A DNA stretch of 64,000 bases from Pyricularia pennisetigena (lineage: Eukaryota > Ascomycota > Sordariomycetes > Magnaporthales > Pyriculariaceae): positions 5,241,316 through 5,305,315 of the forward strand of contig NC_043744.1 of assembly GCF_004337985.1 (NCBI RefSeq). Reading direction: 5' to 3'. This document shows, piece by piece, positions 56,301 through 64,000 of the stretch (the stretch's first letter is position 1; every line of letters begins with the position of its first letter). Under the pieces are notes generated by a model. It saw only the letters and a list, made by a program, of their open reading frames with translations, was not told the origin of the DNA and ran no database searches. The position numbers and the translations under genes are program-made.

Positions 56301-59249
56301 CTCGCGACAGTGGAGACGCGCGCCAAATGCATCAGGGGCTTTGGTCACAGAGAGCGGGGGCAAAGGTGCCAACAAGGACAAGGGCGTCCAGTATGTTGTG
56401 GCATTATGCCGAAGGTGTGCTGAGCTCTGGCGCCGCTACGCCATTCAGTGGGAGGATGTCGACCAGCTCTACAGCAAGGTGGCACAGGCCGGCGGCCGAG
56501 CATGGAAGAAGAAGATAGATGAGGAGCTGCTCAAGGAGATCGTCGCCGCTGAGCAAAGAAGCAAGAACACGCCGAGCAGTAGTGGTGCGGCCACGCCGCC
56601 ATCGAACACCACGCCCGCCCCCGTTTCCACTCAGCCAGCAGCTTCGGGTCAAGAACCGGCGCGGAAGAAACAGAAGATAACGCAGCCGCCCCAAGACAAG
56701 GATGTCGAAATGACTGGCACGGAGCCTGTCAGCACAACGACAACGGCACCCGCATCCAAGAAAAAGGAAAAAGCCAACATCGAAAAGGAGAAGGAGAAGG
56801 AGAAGGAAAAGGAGAAAGAGAAAGAGCCTGTCAAAGAAAAGAAGGAAGCGCCAGCTCCTCCCCCTGTTCCGGAGATACCCAAGCCGCGAACGATGCCATG
56901 CGCTATCTGTCGGCAGCTGGAACCTCTGGGCGACCAGCATCTTACGTGCAAAGAATGTCGCATGACGGTGCATCGGAACTGCTATGGCGTCGTCGACAAT
57001 CGCAACCCTGGGAAGTGGGTGTGTGACATGTGCATTAACGACAGAAGTCCGCATGTCTCCATTGTCAGTGGTCCTAACTCAACCAGCATTCTTCCCCCAT
57101 TGCGTCCCCTCCCATTCCGCCCTCGCCTCTTTGGTTCTCCGAATGGCTTTTGAGGACGGTGAAAGAGCTTTATATACTAACTATCAGCCTTGCTCTACGG
57201 CAGCATTACAAATGTGTCTTGTGTCCTGTTGAATATACCGAGCACGACTTTGTGGAACCGCCAAAGATATCTCACAAAAAGAAGACGGAAAAGGATCGCG
57301 AACGCGAGCGCCAAGAACGCGAGGCCGCCGTCAACGCTGCAGAATATTATCGGAAACGCCAGGAAGAGCTGAACCGCCCGGTCAACCCTCGGGAGCCGCT
57401 GAAGCGAACAGCCGACAACAATTGGGTCCATGTCACTTGCTCGGTGTGGACGCCTGAAGTCAAGTTTGGCAATGCCAAAGCTCTCGAGCCCAGCGAAGGC
57501 ATCCCGTCTATCCCAAGATCCAGGTACTCTGAGGTTTGCGAGGTCTGCAAATCTACGGATGGTGCATGCACGAACTGTCCTCAGTGCAAGGCATCAGTAC
57601 ATGTCGAGTGCGCCCATCAGTCAGATGACTACGTCCTAGGTTTTGAGATCACTCCTGTAAAGGGATCACGGCGAGATCAACACAACATCGTGACTATTGG
57701 CGGTGAGAGCGGCTCCATGAGCGCATCTGTGTGGTGCAAGCTTCATGCACCGAAGAAGACGGTTGTGCATCAAATGTACGATGCGGTCGACGAAGCGGGA
57801 ACGAATGCTTTGCAACTCTACGTGCAGAACTTCAAGAAGGCAGATCTTACTCTTACTGGCTGCGCACGAAAGGCCAACTTGATTAGCACTGCTGCGCGCA
57901 TGTCCAACCCGATAGTGACGACAACTACGGCGGCGAATCGCAGAGCATCGACTACGACGGTTCCGACAACCACCCCTTCAGCAATGCACATCCACAGCCT
58001 CCTCAACGGGGATAGCCCTGGAGACCCCCACGACCTCGCAGTCCCAGGTGGCAAGATATGTATAACATGCGGAGTCGATGTCAGCCCTCGATGGTATCCC
58101 ATCAGCGATACTCACGAGCGGGAGCTTGCAAACGGTCACTATGGTAGTCTCGGCACGGAGGCGCAGAAGTTTGCCGAGCAGCGACATTTCCAGTGTCACA
58201 AATGCAAGAAGCTCAACAAGCAACCCAAGTCTCATGTGCCGCCGCCGCCGCCGCCACAAGACCCTCCGCCGGTTGCTGCGAACACTATCAGTGCCCAAGG
58301 ACCTGAAGCAACAGCACATTCGGCAGCTGTTATGACGAACGGCATAGATCACGGTCCTAATGGCGTTGACGCGATTCGTCGGGGCACACCACCTCTGACT
58401 AGCCCTCGCCAGCCAGAACACGATCATATACCGGGGAGGCCCAGTCCGTACCTATGGCAATCCGGACTTCAGGCTCCGCATCCGACCGGCTTGGCGCACC
58501 CTCCGGTCCCCATACAGGGCCCGCCACCGCCAATGCAGGCACCCCCTCTACAGCCGCCGCCGATAGCTCCGCCACCAATGGCACGTAGCATGTCAGGCCG
58601 CGGTCAATCTGGTGTACAGCCTCCAGTGCCGGTACCACCCTCCCAAGCATATCAACCGTTGCCACCGCCGCCTCCGCCTCATTCGGCAGCATCTGGCCCA
58701 TACGGCGATTGGCATCGGACCACCCATCACGGACCTCCAATGAACGGTGGTCCTCCGTCACGTGCATCGCGAATTTCCCCGATCATACCGCCGTTGGCGC
58801 CACCAGCTCTTCGTCCACCATCTCTCCACCATTCGCCTCATGCTCCTCATGCGCACCTGACCAACGGACACATGGTCAACGGCGCGGGTGCACCAGGAAG
58901 ACGATTAAGCGGGCCGCCGCCGCCGCCATCGCGGGAGGGTCAGGCCCCGTACATGGGAAGCTATCATTCTCCGGCCCCATACCATAGTCCAGCGCCGCAC
59001 CAAAGCAACGGGACAATCGTGCCGCCTCGTATAGATCACGCATTTGCGTCAGTTCTCAACCCTCCGAGAGCATATGGGAACAGCGGTAGCGTGCAACCGC
59101 CTGCGCATATGGGCACTGTGGCTAGGGACGCTCCTCTCTCTAGGGATGGACCACTTCTTCCCCAGCCGCCGCCACCGGCTAGGGCACCTGAGACGAGACC
59201 TGCAACAGGTGCCAGCGCCAGCCCTTCGTTGCGAAATCTACTGTCTTGA
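53376..59249 (+). CDS. SNT2: Snt2-type chromatin regulator (BAH, PHD, ELM2-SANT-like, ePHD)
   Basis: Snt2 is a multi-domain chromatin protein and E3 ubiquitin ligase in yeast that helps remove excess histones and recruits a deacetylase complex. Four exons (53376-54213, 54370-54856, 55068-57063, 57204-59249) give 1,788 residues. After a Ser/Thr-rich N-terminus comes the BAH domain (about 265-420, DHVYLVCEPPGEPYYLARI). Then follow PHD1 (CRRCSGYCA...CAVCEHTYHMNC), an ELM2-like part (YPRASTRVGPRHQATV, about 570), a SANT helix set (FEEGISKFGSELYSVKKHV, about 750), a GATA-like finger (CKFC...CRRC, about 846), PHD2 (CAICRQLEP..., about 1051) and an extended PHD (CVLCPVEYTEHDF onward). A further CxxC pair (ICITCGVD and CHKC) lies near 1393, then a long Pro-rich tail. 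Splice junctions are in phase throughout. Confidence 0.95.
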
Positions 59250-61194
59250 CTTGTTGCTCCGGCGGGGCATGTATAGTAATGTGGGTGGCCAGAATAATGA
59301 GATGGTCAGGGTCTAAACATAGGCAATATCAAGACAAGCGCCGTTAATAACTACAGGGCTACTGGTCGTATTACGTTAGGCTGGCAGTTGGGATAGTAAT
59401 TGGTGGAGTGTTTTTCAACTCTCACTTTTTTTCTAGCGTTTTCTGTATCTTTTCGCATCGAGTTGGGAGCGGGTGTACTTTTTTTTGTCTCTTTTTAGCG
59501 AAGAGGTCCATCTCGACACAAAAAAGTTCGTTATGGGATGCCTCAGCCGTCGCTGTCGCGTCAGATTCACCCAATAGTTGGGGAATTTTGTAGGAGAAAA
59601 ATAAAATAGTTCAGACATGAAGAGATGTTCCCGCATGCACTAAAGTGATCAAGAATGCGATCCTTCCGGAATCCGACGAGATGGGTGTCATTATTCTGAG
59701 GCCTAGGCTTATAGTATTTGCAATGGTTGACATTGCCCGTCACATAACATGCAATTCCCCGACGAGATGTCCAAACATCCGGACCGGGTCGTGACGATTG
59801 GCAGTTACTGCTCAGTTGCTACTGAAGAGAGTGCACTTGTCGTAAATTCTACTCTGTGCCTTTGTCTGAATAATCAACAAATTGAAATTCAAAAAGCCGA
59901 TATGATGGTTCCGAGTTGAATCAAGCAAACACTTGAGCCAAACACGACCACGAAATTTAGGGCGAAGCGGTCGGTCTACATGCTACCGCCACCGACCGAC
60001 TATGCACCACAGGAGTCTAGGCTAAGAATCAAATTTTGTGACTAAATTAGTTCCGGGCTATGTATAACATGGGACTTGAATTGTTTAGCACCGGCAACCG
60101 GGTTATTGGGGTCCCAAATTTGGGGTATGATGGTGGCCTTGATTTGTGCATGGGAGCTGTTTGTGGAAGTAGTTGCTAGATGGTTCTAGATAGAGCCCGA
60201 AGAGTGAGTAATCCTAAGCTTTATTTCTTTTTGGGACCAAGATGGCAGCTACGGGCACATTTTGTTCGAGTTCGGTTCGTAACATGTGCATGGTGGCCAG
60301 GCCAATCGTTCTTCGATCCTTCCGACCGATACGAAAGAGAACTTTTTTTTCTTCTTCTTTGCTCGGGGGGCATGAACTTGAGAGATTGTGTTCAAATCCA
60401 ACGATTATACTCCAGATCTTAGTTTGGTACATGACACGAACAGAGATAGCAAGATGAACTTTTTTCGGTTTTCATATAACGGGCATGACGGCAACTCCGC
60501 CCATCCCGGTTTCTAAATTAACCAGGGAGATTGCGTGGGAGATCCCTCGAGTCAAGGTTGGCGAAAGGTCCCTGATTTTTTTTTTTTTTCCCCTCGGACG
60601 ATTTGACTTCTCTTGATCAACGCGCCATCATGCAGGCAGTAACCGCTGGTTGGGTAAGAAGTTGGAGAAGGAAATCCAGGATTGTTTATCTGGGTGGGCG
60701 GGGCAGGGGTTCAGGAAGAAAGGAGGTTTTATTTTTCTTCCTGTTTTTCTTCAGCGCAAGTATGAGGCGTTGTAACATGGAGTTTGATCGCAACAAAGGA
60801 GAAGAAAAAAGCCAAAAACAAATAAACATAGTTGATCTTGTTGGGGCTGACCGCCATGTGATTTCCCATCCCATACTCGGCGTGGCTTGCCTTGTTGGAT
60901 CGTGGGACAGCCCAGATGCGTTTACCTATGTGACTAGCTGCGCACCCATATTGTGTGCATGGTATGGTAACGGAGTACAAATCATAATAATTACGTAGGT
61001 GCCACAAAGAGGATGTAGACGAATAAATCTGTAGACTACCCAAACTAGGTAGTAATAAAATCACTACTCCCTACATTGCAGAGTCAAGCATAGTTACTAC
61101 CCTGCCTGCCTTACCTGCCAAGCTGCCCAACTTCGAACAAGAGGAAGTGGGCAGGGCTGGCCAATCACGGACCCGGTTTACAAACACGGCGCTT

Positions 61195-61299
61195 TGTGGT
61201 GGCCCCGCATGTGTTAGCACAGTTACGGCGAAGTCTCTAGAAAACTCCCCCACAGACGGCGGCTGCGAATGTAGCTGTGCTAACAGCTGCGGCCCCACA
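61195..61299. repeat. Inverted repeat (imperfect hairpin, about 28-bp arms)
   Basis: The left arm (61195-61225) and right arm (61272-61299) are inverted copies with a few mismatches; tgttagcacag pairs with ctgtgctaaca, and ggcccc with ggggcc-type bases. The spacer is about 46 nt. It lies 870 bp before the DnaJ start. Confidence 0.7.
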
Positions 61300-61862
61300 A
61301 GTCCAAAAGATTCCATGGCTTTCCATCGGAGGGGCTGACTTTTTGGCAAAGGGCGGACCTTCCGATTTGTGAGGCAAGCCATGAACTGGATTGGGGGGAA
61401 ATCGAGACTGAAAAATCCTATCAGCCTCCCTTTTCCCTTCAGCGGGTGATAAGTGACATACAAATTTCTAGTTTGGCCGAAATTACTTCTACGTTGCCTG
61501 CCTGTTTGAAGCATTTACCTTCATACTTCTTTTTGAAGCCTCCCGATACTTTCTCCTACTGGAAAAAATCAAAGCCCCTAACTGAACACAAAGTTCGGCA
61601 GCCCATCGGAAACTATTGTAAAGCAGCAAGCCACAGAAAACCTTCCCAGTCACGTACTGAGAGAAGAGGTACGTGCGAAGCCACCAGTGCCAGCCAAGCG
61701 CAGTTGAGTTGTCGGCTGCGGTGTGGTTGTTATTTTTCTTTCCACCTACCCACTCCAAGGCGACCAACCATCAAAACCCCACCACCACCACTGCCACCAA
61801 CATTGGATCGTCTTTCTGCAGAACAACAATTTTGTCCTGCGGGTGACTTGTTATTTGCGGTT

Positions 61863-61864
61863 NN
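61863..61864. other. Two unresolved bases beside a poly-C run
   Basis: Two N precede 16 C. Homopolymer read error is likely, so length here is uncertain. It lies about 300 bp upstream of the DnaJ start, in the leader or promoter. Confidence 0.9.
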
Positions 61865-62168
61865 CCCCCCCCCCCCCCCCATTCGGACCTTGATCATCTT
61901 TTTGGACTTTGTTACGAGCATCAGCTTACGCACCGGTCTTTCTTCTTTTTTCATCAACAGATCAAAGCGACTGATAAACTCGAGCACACGATCAGAACTT
62001 GATTTAACATCGCACAGTCGGAGACGCATCTACGAACCACCACGTTCCACGAGGTCAAAGCTCTGACCGACGAGTCTCAGCAGCCCTCATCTCGAGGCGC
62101 AAGCCCATAAAAAAACACCTTTTCCTTGTTGTCGACACTAGGTCTGCACTTGCTGCATCACAGACACC

Positions 62169-63655
62169 ATGGTCAAAGAAACCAAACTCTACGAAACCCT
62201 GGGTGTATGTTTACCTATATTTAGTACATGGATTCGCCAATACGATTGCAGCCGCTCGTTGAGAACACTCTGCTAAATATCTGCTTCAGGTTTCACCCGA
62301 TGCCACAGAACAGCAGCTCAAGAAGGCCTACAAGGTGAATGCGCTCAAGTTCCACCCAGGTAAGCCGAAACCCCGCTGCACTTACCTTCCAAATGATTAG
62401 TGGTCTTGTCTGCTGACACGCTGGGGCAGACAAGAACGCCAATAACCCTGAGGCCGAGCAAAAATTCAAGGAGGTTTCACACGCATATGAGATTCTCAGC
62501 GATCCTCAGAAGAGGCAAGTCTACGACCAATATGGTGAGGCTGGCTTGGACGGTAGCGGTGGTGGCGGTGGCATGGCGGCCGAGGACTTGTTCGCCCAAT
62601 TCTTTGGTGGCGGCGGCTTTGGCGGCGGCCTAGGCGGCATGTTCGGAGGAGGAGCACAACGGGGACCGCCAAAGGCCCGCACCATCCACCACACTCACAA
62701 GGTCTCGCTCGAGGACATATTCCGCGGCAAGATCTCCAAGCTCGCCCTGCAGCGGTCCATTCTCTGCCCCAAGTGTGACGGTCGCGGAGGCAAGGAGGGT
62801 GCCGTCAGGCGCTGCCACGGTTGCGATGGCCACGGTATGAAGACCATGATGCGCCAGATGGGTCCCATGATCCAGCGCTTCCAGACTGCCTGCCCCGACT
62901 GCAACGGCGAGGGAGAGATCATCAACCCCAAGGACAGGTGCAAGGGCTGCAATGGCAAGAAGACCATTGTGGACCGGAAGGTGCTCCATGTGCACGTCGA
63001 CCGTGGAGTTAGGAGCGGCACGCGGATCGAGTTCAAGGGCGAGGGTGACCAAGCGCCTGGTCTGGAGGCCGGTGACGTTGTGTTTGAGATTGAGCAGAAG
63101 CCGCACCCGCGGTTTACCCGGAAGGAGGATGACCTCCTGTACAATGCCGACATTGAGCTTGTCACCGCATTGGCCGGTGGTACCATCTACGTCGAGCACC
63201 TGGATGACAGGTGGCTCAGCATCGAGATCCTGCCTGGAGAGGCCATTGCACCAGGTAAGATATGCTTCATGGAAGTCACGGGGTGAGGGGGACAAACACC
63301 ATACGGTTTACTGACTCGTCAAAACAAAACAGGGGCCGTCAAGATGGTACGTGGCCAGGGTATGCCTTCTCCCCGCCACCACGACATGGGCAACCTTTAC
63401 ATCCAGTTCAATGTCAAGTTCCCCGAGAAGAACTGGACCCAGGACCCGGCAGCATTTGAGGCTCTCAGCAAGTTGCTGCCAGCGCCGTCTCTGCAGACCA
63501 TTCCCCCGCCAGACGCTATGACCGAGCCCGTCGACTTGGAAGATCCCGATGGACAGGCTGGAGCTAGGGCTTTCGGCTCCGGTCCCATGTCCGAGGAAGA
63601 CGACGAGGATGGACACCCCCATGGTGCTGAGCGTGTCCAGTGCGCATCTCAGTAA
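62169..63655 (+). CDS. YDJ1: Type I Hsp40 (Ydj1/Mas5-like DnaJ chaperone), farnesylated
   Basis: This cytosolic co-chaperone stimulates Hsp70. Four exons (62169-62204, 62290-62359, 62430-63254, 63333-63655) give 417 residues. The J domain has the HPD signature split over intron 2 (KFHP/DKN) and ends YGEAGLDG. A Gly/Phe-rich region follows ([15 protein letters not shown]). The zinc-finger domain has four CxxCxGxG-type repeats: [24 protein letters not shown] and CKGCNGKK (the last one degenerate in Gly). C-terminal substrate-binding domains follow. The protein ends CASQ, a CaaX box identical to that of yeast Ydj1, so farnesylation and membrane or client targeting are expected. A short intron sits near each end of the gene. 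Confidence 0.97.
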
Positions 63656-64000
63656 GCACATCGGCGTGGTTAACGTCTGATACGGCGGACATAGTCGAGG
63701 AGTTCTGAGCTCCTAATGAAATGGTCTTATCACTACATGACTGCTTGAGAGCTTATCATCTATGTCGCTTCAAGCTCTGATGGATGGCAGTAGGGTAGCC
63801 GCTAATACAGTGGATGTCCTGCAAACGAGACCATAATAATGATCACGGGGAAGAGGGCTTGTTGGGGAGTCTTGACTCCTGGCGGAGTTGGGGATGTTTA
63901 TGGAGCTATGAGGTATACGAGAGGCGCGGGGAACTTTGCTTAGATATGCCCTCCAGGTGGAAAGTCATGGGCTTCTTTTTTTTTTTTTTTGTTTTTGCAT
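63656..64000. other. 3' flank of the DnaJ gene
   Basis: The right end holds the 3' UTR and terminator region of the chaperone gene and a poly-T stretch near 63975. No other gene is visible before the window ends. Confidence 0.5.

Larger units (their letters stand above)
59250..62168. other. Intergenic region with Ydj1 promoter
   Basis: About 2.9 kb without a supported gene. It holds a short hairpin near 59970-60000, a poly-T run at about 60577, an inverted repeat at 61195-61299 and a run of two N followed by 16 C at 61863. The DnaJ gene promoter and leader occupy the right end. A weak CTAGAA-like site at about 61236 resembles half of a heat-shock element but is not convincing. Confidence 0.45.

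Noticed and set aside
61225..61250. Heat-shock element near the DnaJ gene
   Set aside because: Only a partial CTAGAA core is seen; the repeated GAA/TTC pattern is incomplete.
1..64000. CRISPR arrays, rRNA (including 5S), telomere repeats, LTR retrotransposons
   Set aside because: Looked for but not seen; no transposase, reverse transcriptase or integrase frame was recognised.

Overview
The window is nuclear DNA of a filamentous ascomycete, most likely a Sordariomycete; an order such as Magnaporthales is only a guess. The reasons are genes split by short GT-AG introns (about 50-250 nt, often with CTAAC-type branch sites), fungal-specific domain combinations (F-box plus JmjC, CCCH plus Smr, a hydrolase-NACHT-ankyrin NLR), two intron-containing tRNA genes, and many long poly-A/poly-T tracts. 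No bacterial operon or viral features are seen. I rebuilt exon structures by matching splice sites to conserved protein sequence; for nearly all multi-exon genes the summed exon lengths are an exact multiple of three.

Layout. 0-3.4 kb: the 5' part of valyl-tRNA synthetase (minus), divergent from a gene for a mitochondrially targeted conserved protein. 3.4-6 kb: a gene-poor stretch with a decayed NLR-type N-terminal domain gene. 6-19 kb: a compact housekeeping block holding an NAD(P)-binding dehydrogenase-like protein, the Yra1/ALY mRNA export adaptor, eIF4A, an F-box/JmjC oxygenase and a CCCH-Smr RNA-binding protein. 19-27 kb: a very large NLR-type gene (minus). 29.5-35.3 kb: a CDF metal transporter, a Tvp38-type membrane protein and a prolyl aminopeptidase. 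35.3-40.5 kb: an AT-rich accessory island with a small secreted protein, tRNA-Lys(CUU), a 687-bp inverted-repeat transposable element, a 75-nt poly-A run and tRNA-Glu(CUC). 40.5-49 kb: a conserved protein of unknown role, a secreted type-B carboxylesterase and a HELQ-type DNA repair helicase. 49-53 kb: a long non-coding stretch. 53.4-59.2 kb: the chromatin regulator Snt2. 62.2-63.7 kb: the farnesylated Hsp40 Ydj1.

The genes do not form an operon or a recognisable metabolic cluster. Functional links are loose: ValRS, eIF4A, Yra1, CCCH-Smr and the tRNAs serve RNA and translation; Snt2 and JmjC serve chromatin or protein hydroxylation; HELQ serves repair. The most unusual observations are a predicted 2-nt microexon in the helicase that restores a conserved histidine, an NLR whose hydrolase domain has glycine in place of the nucleophilic serine and whose long tail needs two frame changes, a TA-flanked element with arms of at least 100 bp, and an in-frame AUG-less extension in front of valyl-tRNA synthetase that looks like a mitochondrial presequence.
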